In this document: positions 7,713 through 15,103 of the stretch, one piece after another
How the letters are laid out: every line of letters starts with the position of its first letter
Numbering within the stretch: the first letter of the stretch is position 1
Assembly (NCBI RefSeq): GCF_002803075.1
Contig: NZ_NNBK01000021.1
Location: forward strand, 1-64,000
Direction of reading: 5' to 3'
DNA from: Streptomyces sp. CB01373
GTDB taxonomy: Bacteria > Actinomycetota > Actinomycetes > Streptomycetales > Streptomycetaceae
Length of the DNA stretch: 64,000 nt
Made by a program: the position numbers and the translations under genes
The notes under the pieces: generated by a model
What the model saw: only the letters and a program-made list of their open reading frames with translations
Databases searched by the model: none
What the model was told of the DNA's origin: nothing

Positions 7713-9142
7713 GAATGGTCTCCTTCGGTGGCACGGGACGTCGCGGCCCGCGCCCATGCGGTACGGAACTCCTCGGCCCGGTCGGCGGACCAGCGGGGTT
7801 CGTAGACGGTGGTCGGCTGCCAGTCGCCGACGGCTTCTTCGAGTCCGAGCGCCGGATCGAGGGCGCAGCGGGCCAGGGCGGCCGCCCCCAGGGGGGTGGC
7901 GTGGGCGTGGGGGTAGATGTCGACCGGCATCTGCGCGATGTCGGCCTGGGCCTGCATGAGGACGGCGGAGTTGGTCAGTCCGCCGTCCGCGCGCAGCCGG
8001 GTCAGGGGCCTGCCGAGATCCTCGGCGACCAGGGTGCCCAGCTCGGCGACCTGCGCTGCGATGCCCTGGAGCAGGGCGAGGACGAGGTGTTCGCGCCGGG
8101 TGGCCAGGGTCATGCCGGTGAAGGAGGCGGTGGCCTCCGGGGCCCACCAGGGCGCGGCGAGGCCGGCGAACGCGGGCACGCACAGCACGTTCCCGGCGTC
8201 GGCCGCCGCCAGGGTGTCCAGGTCGGTCGCGGACTGGATGAGGCCGAGGTCCTGGAGCCAGCGCACCGCCGAGGCGACGGTGTAGACCTGCCCGTCCACG
8301 CAGTACGGCGTCCGTCCGGCCGCCCGCCAGGCCACCGAGGTGGTCAGTCCGGCGCTGGAGCGCACCGGGTCGAGGCCGGTGTTCGCCAGCAGGAACGCGC
8401 CGGTGCCGTACGTGCATTTCGCGGTGCCCGGCTCCAGGCAGCGCTCCGCGACCAGAGCCGCCTGCTGGTCGACGATCAGACCGGCCACCGGCACCTCCTG
8501 GCCGAAGGCCCTGGTGGTGCCGACGACCTCGTCGCAGGCGGCGATGCGGGGCAGCCGCTCGTCGCCGAGGCCGAACAGGTCCAGGAGTTCCCCGTCCCAG
8601 GCGGCGGTGTCCAGGTCGAGGACGAGTGAGCGGCTGGCGGTGGAGGCATCGGTGACGAACTCCCCCGTGAGGTGGTGCACCAGCCAGGTGTCGGTGGTCG
8701 TCACCACGCCCTCGCGGGTGAGGTTGCGCCGCAGCCAGGCCATCTTGGGTGCGGAGAAGTACGGGTCGAGGACGAGGCCGGTGCGCCGGGCGATGCTCTC
8801 GGCGTGCTCGGCCAGTTCACCGCAGACGCTTTCCGCGCGCCGGTCCTGCCACACGAGCGCCTGGGTCAGGGGGGTCCCGGTGGCCGGGTCCCAGGCCAGG
8901 ACCGTCTCGCCCTGGTTGGCGAGGGCCACGCAGGCGATCGGACGGCCGGCCGCGCTCACCGCGCGGCGGCCGGCGTTGAGGACGGAGTCGAGCAGTTCGT
9001 GCGGGTTCTGCTCGACCCCTCCGCCGTCGAGGTAGGTGGGCCGGACGGTCTCCTCGGCGATGGCGACGGTGCCTTCCTCGGGGTCGACGACGATGGCCTT
9101 CGTGCCCGAGGTGCCCTGGTCGATGGCGAGGATCGCGGTCAC
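7709..9142 (-). CDS. FGGY-family kinase, glycerol-kinase-like with altered substrate site
   Basis: A 477-residue kinase aligned end to end with glycerol kinase: N-terminal ATP-site AIDQGTSGTKAIV, GLVLDPYFSAPKMAWL, IVDQQAAL, and GADGGLT-like RADGGLTNS. The E. coli GlpK residues that hold glycerol are Arg83, Glu84, Tyr135 and Asp245. Here the NQRET motif reads NQGET (Gly78, Glu79), so the arginine is lost, while the Tyr (DPYFS) and Asp (VDQQ) are kept. This suggests a polyol other than glycerol, or weaker use of glycerol. Start: GTG 9142, overlapping the permease stop (GTGA). Confidence 0.82.
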   Translation of the reverse strand: MTAILAIDQGTSGTKAIVVDPEEGTVAIAEETVRPTYLDGGGVEQNPHELLDSVLNAGRRAVSAAGRPIACVALANQGETVLAWDPATGTPLTQALVWQDRRAESVCGELAEHAESIARRTGLVLDPYFSAPKMAWLRRNLTREGVVTTTDTWLVHHLTGEFVTDASTASRSLVLDLDTAAWDGELLDLFGLGDERLPRIAACDEVVGTTRAFGQEVPVAGLIVDQQAALVAERCLEPGTAKCTYGTGAFLLANTGLDPVRSSAGLTTSVAWRAAGRTPYCVDGQVYTVASAVRWLQDLGLIQSATDLDTLAAADAGNVLCVPAFAGLAAPWWAPEATASFTGMTLATRREHLVLALLQGIAAQVAELGTLVAEDLGRPLTRLRADGGLTNSAVLMQAQADIAQMPVDIYPHAHATPLGAAALARCALDPALGLEEAVGDWQPTTVYEPRWSADRAEEFRTAWARAATSRATEGDHS

Positions 9143-10671
9143 CGTGCGCTCCCTTCCGTGACGGTGTCCGAGGGCGTGCCGTCGGCGGTGTCCAGGGCGC
9201 GGTCGACGTCGGCCATGTCCGGCATGGTCAGCCCGTCCCGGCCGCGCCGGATCAGCAGACCGGTGAAGTAGACGGCACCGATCGCGAACAGCACGAGGAC
9301 GTAGGTCCACGGGGCACGGAAGGAGGCATCCCGGAAGATCAGCAGCTCGTACACCAGCCAGACGCCCGCGACGACCAGCACCGGCACTTCCCAGCGGCCC
9401 AGCGAGAAGCCCTGGGACGCGGGCAGGGAGCGGCGCTTGATGGCGTACATCGCGACGGTGCCGGCGTAGATGAGGGCGGGCAGCAGGGTTCCGGCGGAGA
9501 ACAGCTGGAAGAGCGCGTCGGTGGAGCGGGAGAAGACCGCGAGGATGATCTGCGCGATGAGCATCATGAACACCGAGGCGTTCAGGGGTGTGGCGGTGCG
9601 CCGGTCCAGGCGCTTGAGCAGCCGCCAGCCGGGGAAGCGCTCGTCGCGGGACATCGCGTAGACCAGGCGGGTGCCGCTCAGGGTGATCACCAGTCCACAG
9701 GAGAAGATCGACACGACGACCAGGACCAGCAGGATCTTGCCGACGACCGAGCCGAGCACGGCGGTGATGACGGTGGCCACGGGAGTCGCCGAGGCGCCGA
9801 CACCGTCGATCCGGCCGGCCGCCGCGGTGACCGCGACCAGGAACAGGAAGCCGAGCACGCCCAGCGAGAGCACGGCCTGGACCATGGCCTTGGGGATGAC
9901 CCGGGCCGGGTTCTTGGTCTCCTCGGCCAGGTTGGCCGCCGACTCGAAGCCGACGATGGTGAACGCGCCGAGCAGGAACGCCAGGGCGAACGGTCCGGCC
10001 GTGGTGCCGCCACCCAGGCCGTAGTAGCCGCTCGCGGGGACGGTTCCGGTGTCGAAGAGGTGCCCGAAGTCGAGCTTGCCGGTGAAGGCGCCCACCGCGA
10101 ACAGCAGCACGGTCAGCGCGATCATGCCGACGAGCTGCACGGTGACGGCCACGTTGTTGACCCGGTGGGTGGTGCGGGTGGAGGCGGCGACGAGGAGTGC
10201 CTGGAGCAGTACGACGCCGGCGGTGATCACCCAGGCGTTCTGCGTGGTGCCGACGTAGCGGAACAGCTCAGGAAGGATGGTGGAGGCGATCGTGTAGTCG
10301 ACGGCGATCAGGACCACGCCCAGGAAGGCGAACGAGATCCATCCCATGATCCAGCCCCATACCGGGCCCACGATCCGTGACACCCATTGGTACGAGTAGC
10401 CGCTGATCGGGATGCGCGCGGCGAGGGCGCCGAAGACCAGGGCGATGGAGAGCTGGCCGATCACGGAGATCGGCCAGGCCCAGATGCCGCGCGGGCCGGA
10501 GGTCGCGAGCACCGAGCCGTAGGTGGTGAAGATGCCGGTGGCGATGGAGACGAACCCGAAGGCCACGGAGAACGAGGCGTACCAGCCGAGTTCCCGCGCC
10601 ATCTGCTTGGGCTCACCCGCGCCCGGGGCGCCTGTTCCTGATCTCTGGGGACCTGATTCTGCGTGTGCCAT
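9139..10671 (-). CDS. APC-superfamily permease, first gene of the kinase/dehydrogenase operon
   Basis: A 510-residue membrane protein with about 12 hydrophobic segments. It shows the APC hallmarks: GFVSIATGIF, GYSYQWVSRI in TM3, the consensus TIVGFESAANLAEETKNP and a VYAMSRDERFP loop. These match the amino acid/choline (ACT/BAT) branch. ATG 10671 has GGGAAAG a few bases upstream. It leads four genes joined by 4-base overlaps, so it is probably the importer for the compound that is then phosphorylated and oxidised. An APC permease with an FGGY kinase hints at an amino-alcohol or similar substrate; this is inference. Confidence 0.85.
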   Translation of the reverse strand: MAHAESGPQRSGTGAPGAGEPKQMARELGWYASFSVAFGFVSIATGIFTTYGSVLATSGPRGIWAWPISVIGQLSIALVFGALAARIPISGYSYQWVSRIVGPVWGWIMGWISFAFLGVVLIAVDYTIASTILPELFRYVGTTQNAWVITAGVVLLQALLVAASTRTTHRVNNVAVTVQLVGMIALTVLLFAVGAFTGKLDFGHLFDTGTVPASGYYGLGGGTTAGPFALAFLLGAFTIVGFESAANLAEETKNPARVIPKAMVQAVLSLGVLGFLFLVAVTAAAGRIDGVGASATPVATVITAVLGSVVGKILLVLVVVSIFSCGLVITLSGTRLVYAMSRDERFPGWRLLKRLDRRTATPLNASVFMMLIAQIILAVFSRSTDALFQLFSAGTLLPALIYAGTVAMYAIKRRSLPASQGFSLGRWEVPVLVVAGVWLVYELLIFRDASFRAPWTYVLVLFAIGAVYFTGLLIRRGRDGLTMPDMADVDRALDTADGTPSDTVTEGSAR

Positions 10672-10859
10672 GACTCTTTCCCTGTTTAACAGTGCCCCGC
10701 CGTGGAGTGCGAGAGCCAGTGAACGTGAGCAACCGAACTCGGTCGGCTGTGCGGGGACGCCCCGCGCGGGGTCTGCCGGGGCCTGTCCGCCGAGGGGGCG
10801 GCGGGGCCTGCGGGGGTGCGCAGGGCCGTGGCCGAAGCGGTCTCGGCAACCCACCCATC

Positions 10860-10876
10860 TGACCGTTTCTGTGGAT
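10860..10876. promoter_or_regulatory. Operator half of a perfect inverted pair, permease side
   Basis: TGACCGTTTCTGTGGAT here is the exact reverse complement of 11021-11037. It lies in the leader of the minus-strand operon, just downstream of a possible promoter. The pair brackets the intergenic region between a DeoR gene and the operon, which is the expected place for its operators. Confidence 0.65.
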
Positions 10877-10897
10877 TACTGACCGCGCGTTGCTGAA

Positions 10898-10926
10898 AGT
10901 GTGGACCCTTGCCCGTCTACCGTCAA
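10898..10926 (-). promoter_or_regulatory. Candidate promoter of the permease-kinase operon
   Basis: On the minus strand TTGACG (10926-10921) is followed after 17 bases by ACACTT (10903-10898). The -35 is good and the -10 is poor. The predicted start near 10890 would place the 10860-10876 repeat about 15-30 bases into the transcript, suited to repression. Confidence 0.35.
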
Positions 10927-11020
10927 GAGTCGTTCACCATGTACGACAACGAGGACGCCGGTTCGGAAACGAGGGTGCCGGTCCGGCCCGGCACCGGCCG
11001 ACCGTAGAATGCAGTCACAG

Positions 11021-11037
11021 ATCCACAGAAACGGTCA
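11021..11037. promoter_or_regulatory. Operator half of a perfect inverted pair, DeoR side
   Basis: ATCCACAGAAACGGTCA, the exact inverse of 10860-10876 with 144 bases between them. A TAGAAT (-10-like) at 11005-11010 lies just upstream on the plus strand and the regulator start at 11057 just downstream. The site would therefore cover the 5' end of the regulator's own transcript, consistent with autoregulation. Confidence 0.65.
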
Positions 11038-11056
11038 TCACCCAGGGAGGTGGGAC

Positions 11057-11818
11057 GTGCTCGCCGCCGAGCGTCACCGCAGAATCGTCGCCGAGATCGC
11101 CCGGCTGAAGTTCGTCACCACCGACGACCTGACCACGCTGCTCGGCGTCTCCCACGAAACGGTCCGCAGGGACCTCGCCCTGCTCGAACGCCGCGGCGAG
11201 CTGTCCCGGGTGCATGGCGGCGCCACCAGCACCCAGGCGCCGGTCGGCGAGGAGGCGCCCTTCAGTGAACGCAGCGGCAGCCTCGCCGCGGAGAAGGAGA
11301 CCATCGGCCGGGCGGCGGCGGCGCTGATCGAGCCGAATCAGACCGTCGTCATCGACGTGGGCACCACCGCTCTGGAGGTGGCCCGCGCACTGCCCGCCGA
11401 CCACGCCGGCGTCATCGCCACCCCGTCCCTGCTCGTGGCCGCGGAGGTCAGCACACGGCCCCGGGTGGAGGTCCTCGTCAGCGGCGGGCGGCTGAGGGCG
11501 GGCGACCTCGCCTGCTCCAACGCCCAGGCGGTGGAGTTCTTCGGCAACCTGCGCGCGGACGCCGTCTTCCTCGGTTCCGGCGGGATAGCCCCCTACGGGC
11601 TCACCGACTTCCATCTCGACGAGGTCGCCACCAAGCGGGCCATGCTCGCCGGCGCCTCGCACCGCTATGTACTGGCCGACTCCAGCAAGTTCGGCCGCAC
11701 GGCCGCCCACCGCGTGTGCGAGCTGGACGGCTTCGACACCCTCATCACGGACCAGCCCTGCCCGGCCGACCTGCGCACCGCGCTCACCCGGGCCGGGGCC
11801 ACGGTCGTCGTGGGGTGA
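11057..11818 (+). CDS. DeoR-family transcriptional regulator
   Basis: A 253-residue repressor with the classic layout: an N-terminal winged HTH (ERHRRIVAEI ... VSHETVRRDLALLERRGELSRVHGGA, residues 5-55) and a C-terminal sugar-phosphate-sensing DeoRC domain with DVGTTALEVARAL and VLADSSKFGR. GTG 11057 has AGGGAGG 6 nt upstream. It diverges from the permease/kinase/dehydrogenase operon, and the shared region holds a perfect 17-bp inverted repeat at its two ends. DeoR proteins usually sense a phosphorylated intermediate, which fits the kinase product. The glycerol operons of Streptomyces are normally under IclR-type GylR, so this is a different circuit. Confidence 0.88.
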   Translation: MLAAERHRRIVAEIARLKFVTTDDLTTLLGVSHETVRRDLALLERRGELSRVHGGATSTQAPVGEEAPFSERSGSLAAEKETIGRAAAALIEPNQTVVIDVGTTALEVARALPADHAGVIATPSLLVAAEVSTRPRVEVLVSGGRLRAGDLACSNAQAVEFFGNLRADAVFLGSGGIAPYGLTDFHLDEVATKRAMLAGASHRYVLADSSKFGRTAAHRVCELDGFDTLITDQPCPADLRTALTRAGATVVVG

Positions 11819-11833
11819 TCCGTCCGGAGCCCG

Positions 11834-11858
11834 GCCGGCCCGCACCGCATGGGCCGGC
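11834..11858. terminator. Hairpin between convergent genes
   Basis: GCCGGCCC (11834-11841) and GGGCCGGC (11851-11858) form an 8-bp stem with a 9-base loop just after the DeoR stop. It faces the convergent lipoprotein gene. There is no T-run, as is usual in Streptomyces. Confidence 0.5.
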
Positions 11859-11921
11859 GAGCCCGGGGCCACCGCCACGGGCGCCAGGGGTGGGGCGCCC
11901 GGGGCGGAAGGCGGGGCCGGA

Positions 11922-12302
11922 CTACTTGCAGAGCTCCAGGCCGCGGTCGATGACCGCCTCCAGGGAGATGTTCTTGCCGGGGTTGTTGGGGTCGCCGGCC
12001 CAGATGGGGTCGGGCCCGGGGTGCTTCTGCCGGGCGCGGCTGTTGAGACCGTAGGTGCCTTCGGCGGTGATGAAGGTGACGGCCTGGCCGGCGCAGGCGA
12101 GGTTGCCGGAGGCGACCGTGAACGGCCAGGGGGTGGTGGTCCGTTCGGTGATGTAGCCAGTCGAGTCGGGGTCGCCCAGGGTGGCGGCGGACTCGGTGTT
12201 GTCGGTGCTGTCGCGCTCGGCGGTGCCGGAGCCGCCGAGGCAGCCGGTCAGGGCGAGACAACCGAAGACTGCGGCCGCGACGGCGGTGACACGGATGCGC
12301 AT
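11922..12302 (-). CDS. Small lipoprotein, DUF2511-like
   Basis: A 126-residue precursor with a lipoprotein signal peptide (MRIRVTAVAAAV ... LALTGC, lipobox LTGC with Cys near residue 23). The mature part contains TPWPFTVASGNLACAGQAVTF and a YGLN segment, a pattern I associate with DUF2511 (YebY-like) domains, found in small exported proteins of unknown function. AAGGGGG lies just upstream of the ATG at 12302. It is convergent with the DeoR gene and shares its terminator region. Confidence 0.72.
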   Translation of the reverse strand: MRIRVTAVAAAVFGCLALTGCLGGSGTAERDSTDNTESAATLGDPDSTGYITERTTTPWPFTVASGNLACAGQAVTFITAEGTYGLNSRARQKHPGPDPIWAGDPNNPGKNISLEAVIDRGLELCK

Positions 12303-12420
12303 GATCCCCCTTGGACAAGTGATGAGGATGAGATCGAAACAACATCATCTGCCCGGTGACCGAAAATGGTGGATCCCGTGTCGGCTCTGTGATGGGATCG
12401 TGACGGTCAGTTGAAGCGTC

Positions 12421-12909
12421 CTAGGCGCACGGGACCGGGCCGTCACCACCCAGGACCGTCGATCCGGTCCCGCCAACGGCACCCCGCGCTTCATAAACGA
12501 ACGACAGGATTCCGTGCACGAGGCGCAGAGGGTGGACGTTTCTCCTGCGCTGCGTGAAGCTGTCCAGCAGTTCGTAGCCGGTACACAGCATCACTTCGCT
12601 GCCCTCATATGATTCGAGGTTGATCACCGCGGCCTCGAGCAGGCGAAGCTCGCCGGTGAGCAGGGGGAGATCGTCGCGGAGCTGGCTCGAGGCCAGTCCG
12701 GCTCGTGCGTACAGCGCCGGTATCAGCGCGGATCCACTGGCACTGGCTATTGTTTTTTCGTCCGCGGAGCTTAATTCGGCAATTTGAGCATGGGCGTACT
12801 CGAAAATCTCCACAAGAGTGGCCATTTCCCGAACGCTGATTGCGATCGCATCCGAGGCGGTCGGTGACTCCGATGGGCCTCCGGGCTGGTCACGGCGGCG
12901 TCTACGCAT
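12421..12909 (-). CDS. Hypothetical protein, helical, lower GC than neighbours
   Basis: A predicted 162-residue, mostly helical soluble protein (MRRRRRDQPGG, then VREMATLVEIFEYAHAQIAEL and several amphipathic stretches). No family is recognised. Codon use around residues 35-60 is visibly less GC-rich (gcaatttgagcatgg, attgttttttcg) than in surrounding genes, which hints at acquired DNA. I prefer ATG 12909 (CAGGGAT about 8 nt upstream) to the in-frame ATG at 12966, which has no ribosome site. ATG 12822 (MATLVEIF) is another possibility. Confidence 0.55.
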   Translation of the reverse strand: MRRRRRDQPGGPSESPTASDAIAISVREMATLVEIFEYAHAQIAELSSADEKTIASASGSALIPALYARAGLASSQLRDDLPLLTGELRLLEAAVINLESYEGSEVMLCTGYELLDSFTQRRRNVHPLRLVHGILSFVYEARGAVGGTGSTVLGGDGPVPCA

Positions 12910-13051
12910 GGATACATCCCTGGTGATTCGTGCGGCTCCTGCGCCTGCATCAAGCGGGATGATCACAGGGTGCTTGAGACTTGGGGAGGCTCAGCGGCGT
13001 TTTTCAGCCAGCCGCAGCCCAGTTGTGACCGAAAGGTTTCGAGGACGCGGC

Positions 13052-13087
13052 GGTGCGGGCCGCCCTGTGGGGTGGGCGGCCCGCACC
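13052..13087. terminator. Terminator of the snapalysin gene
   Basis: GGTGCGGGCCGCCC (13052-13065) pairs perfectly with GGGCGGCCCGCACC (13074-13087) around an 8-base loop, directly after the minus-strand protease gene. Confidence 0.8.
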
Positions 13088-13103
13088 AGTGGGGGGCGGA
13101 ACG

Positions 13104-13802
13104 TCAGTTGGCCTTGTCCAGCTCCTTCAGGGCCTTCGCGAGACCGTTGGCCCACAGCTGGTTGACGCGGGCGCGCTCGTTGGCGTCGGGGTAGCGGTTG
13201 GTGCAGGACGTGCCGGGGCCGCCGCCCGACATCAGCTCGCTGCAGGGGCCGCTGTAGTGGTCCGGCAGGCCCAGCACGTGGCCGGTCTCGTGGGCGGTGA
13301 CCCGGATCGAGTCGTACTGCCGGTTCTGCGCGTAGTCGAGGAAGACGTAGCCCTTGCCGTGGCCGTTCGTGGAGGCGTAGGAGCCCCGCGAGTCGTTGCC
13401 CTCGTAGTACGCGAAGTCGGCGCTGCCCGACGTCGCCTGAAGCTTGACGTTGGACACCGAGCTGTTCCATATGGAGGCCGCATTGGATATCTGCGAGGCG
13501 AAGCTCGGCGCCTGGGAGGCGTTGTAGTAGACAGTCACCGACTGGAGGGTCGGGTGGGCGGCCTGCTTCTCGGCGACGGACTTCAGCACCGCTTCGAAGA
13601 ACGCCTTGTTGTTGGCGGCGCTCTCCGCGGAGCCGGCGTACTGGGCGTACGCGGCGGAGGCGGACGGCGCGGAGCGGGCGGTCTCGGCACTCGCCGGGGT
13701 AGCGGTGCCCAGGGCGGCGGAGGCCAGGCCGAGGCCGAGCGCGAGGGCCAGCAGCCGCCGGGAGGTCTTCGCGGACGTGGAGGACGTACGGGACGCCTTC
13801 AT
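13104..13802 (-). CDS. snpA: Snapalysin, secreted small neutral zinc protease (peptidase M7)
   Basis: A 232-residue preproprotein with a Sec signal peptide (Arg/Lys-rich start, LLALALGLGLASAALG, cleavage near ASA). A short propeptide and the M7 catalytic domain follow. The zinc site HETGHVLGLPDHY holds the extended HExxHxxGxxD motif with Asp as third ligand, the hallmark of snapalysin. Two Cys near the C-terminus (GPCSEL, TSCTNRY) can form the conserved disulphide. It digests extracellular protein. It is divergent from its LysR-type activator, as in S. lividans and S. coelicolor, and a T-N11-A site lies between them. Confidence 0.95.
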   Translation of the reverse strand: MKASRTSSTSAKTSRRLLALALGLGLASAALGTATPASAETARSAPSASAAYAQYAGSAESAANNKAFFEAVLKSVAEKQAAHPTLQSVTVYYNASQAPSFASQISNAASIWNSSVSNVKLQATSGSADFAYYEGNDSRGSYASTNGHGKGYVFLDYAQNRQYDSIRVTAHETGHVLGLPDHYSGPCSELMSGGGPGTSCTNRYPDANERARVNQLWANGLAKALKELDKAN

Positions 13803-13898
13803 GTGGGGGGGCTCCTACTCGTTCGTGTGGGGTGGTGAACGACCGGTCACGCAGGAGTTTCGGGCACACCAACGGGCCGGCGGATGATGGCAACCGGG

Positions 13899-13915
13899 GA
13901 TAGCGCGGGGCTATC
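13899..13915. promoter_or_regulatory. LysR-type T-N11-A operator between snpA and its activator
   Basis: GATAGC (13899-13904) and GCTATC (13910-13915) form a dyad whose T at 13901 and A at 13913 are 11 bases apart, the classic LysR box. It sits about 97 bases upstream of the snpA start and 84 upstream of the regulator start. LysR control of snpA is known in Streptomyces; binding here is inferred. Confidence 0.65.
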
Positions 13916-13998
13916 GGGGCCGACTCGTACGATTCCGCTGGGTCCGTTGGCATTTGAACGTCTGGTGCGGCGTCACACGCGCCCCTACGCTCCCTCCC

Positions 13999-15033
13999 AT
14001 GGAGCTCGAGGTGAGGCACCTGCGTGTGCTGTGCGCCATCGCCGACCACGGCAGCCTGCACCGGGCGGCTCGGCAACTCGGTGTGGCTCAGCCCTCGTTG
14101 AGCACCCAACTGCGCCGTATCGAGCACGCGCTCGGCGGTCAGCTCTTCCTGCGCACCCGTGCGGGCTGCCGTCCCACACCGCTGGGTCACGCGGTACTGA
14201 GCCGGGCCAGACCCCTCGTCGCCGAACTCACCTCCCTCGTCACCGAGGCGCGGGCGGCCGCGGCCCGGGCCGCCGGCGGCGCGCGGCTCCGCATCGGCGC
14301 CACGGCGAGCCGGGCCCTGCCGGGCTGGCTACGCCGGCTGCGCACCCGCGCGCCGCGAACCGAACCCACCCTCCAGATGGACGCGTCGGCGAACTGCCTG
14401 CTGGGCCTGGTCGCCGCCGGGCGGCTGGACATGGCCTTCGTGCACGAGGTCGAGGGCAGCCCACTGCGGATCCCGGCCGGGCTCTGTGTGCGCGTACTGG
14501 TCGAACGTGAACCGCAGTTCGTCTCCCTCGCCGCCGACCATCCGGCCGCCGCGCTGCCCGAGGTGCGGCTCGCCGACCTCGCGGGCGACCGCTGGATGGT
14601 GGACTCCACGGTCGACGGCGAATGGGACGCCCTGTGCCGCGTGCTGCGCGAGGCGGGGCTCGACTCCGACATGCTGCACGGCGACTACCTCACCGCGTAC
14701 TCCCTGGCGGCCACCGGCGAGGTGGTGACGGTCAGCCAGCCCACCGCACGCCCCCGCTCCGAACTCGCCATCCGCCCCTTGCAGGGCGACCCCATCGGAG
14801 TGCGACTCCTGCTCGCGGCCCGCACCGAGTCCGAACTCGACCTGGCCTACGCCGAGTTGGAGGAGTCCTACTGGGAGGCGGCCCACCAGTCCCCGGCCTA
14901 CCAGACGTGGCTGAACCGCGCCGGCACCCACCCGCGCACCACGCCCCGCCCCGCCCGCGTCCCCCAGACGTCCCATACGGACACCCACACGGACACTCCC
15001 CGGCGCAGACGCCCGATACCGGTCGGCCCGTAG
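13999..15033 (+). CDS. snpR: LysR-family activator of snapalysin
   Basis: A 344-residue LysR-type regulator. The N-terminal HTH (MELEVRHLRVLCAIADHGSLHRAARQL ... QPSLSTQLRRIE) occupies residues 1-60 and is followed by the periplasmic-binding-like effector domain to about residue 300. The last ~35 residues are a Pro/Thr/Arg-rich tail (THTDTHTD), possibly disordered. Its divergence from the protease gene with a T-N11-A box between them is the known snpA-snpR (mprR) arrangement, so I carry over the name. ATG at 13999 has no strong ribosome site and lies about 80 bases from the box. Confidence 0.88.
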   Translation: MELEVRHLRVLCAIADHGSLHRAARQLGVAQPSLSTQLRRIEHALGGQLFLRTRAGCRPTPLGHAVLSRARPLVAELTSLVTEARAAAARAAGGARLRIGATASRALPGWLRRLRTRAPRTEPTLQMDASANCLLGLVAAGRLDMAFVHEVEGSPLRIPAGLCVRVLVEREPQFVSLAADHPAAALPEVRLADLAGDRWMVDSTVDGEWDALCRVLREAGLDSDMLHGDYLTAYSLAATGEVVTVSQPTARPRSELAIRPLQGDPIGVRLLLAARTESELDLAYAELEESYWEAAHQSPAYQTWLNRAGTHPRTTPRPARVPQTSHTDTHTDTPRRRRPIPVGP

Positions 15034-15056
15034 GCGAGGTCAGCCACGGCAGCCGG

Positions 15057-15090
15057 ACGGCGCACCACCCGCCGGGCGGTGGTGCGCCGT
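15057..15090. terminator. Bidirectional terminator between snpR and pyc
   Basis: ACGGCGCACCACC (15057-15069) pairs with GGTGGTGCGCCGT (15078-15090) around an 8-base loop, between two convergent stop codons. Confidence 0.8.
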
Positions 15091-15103
15091 GCAGGGGGTC
15101 GGC

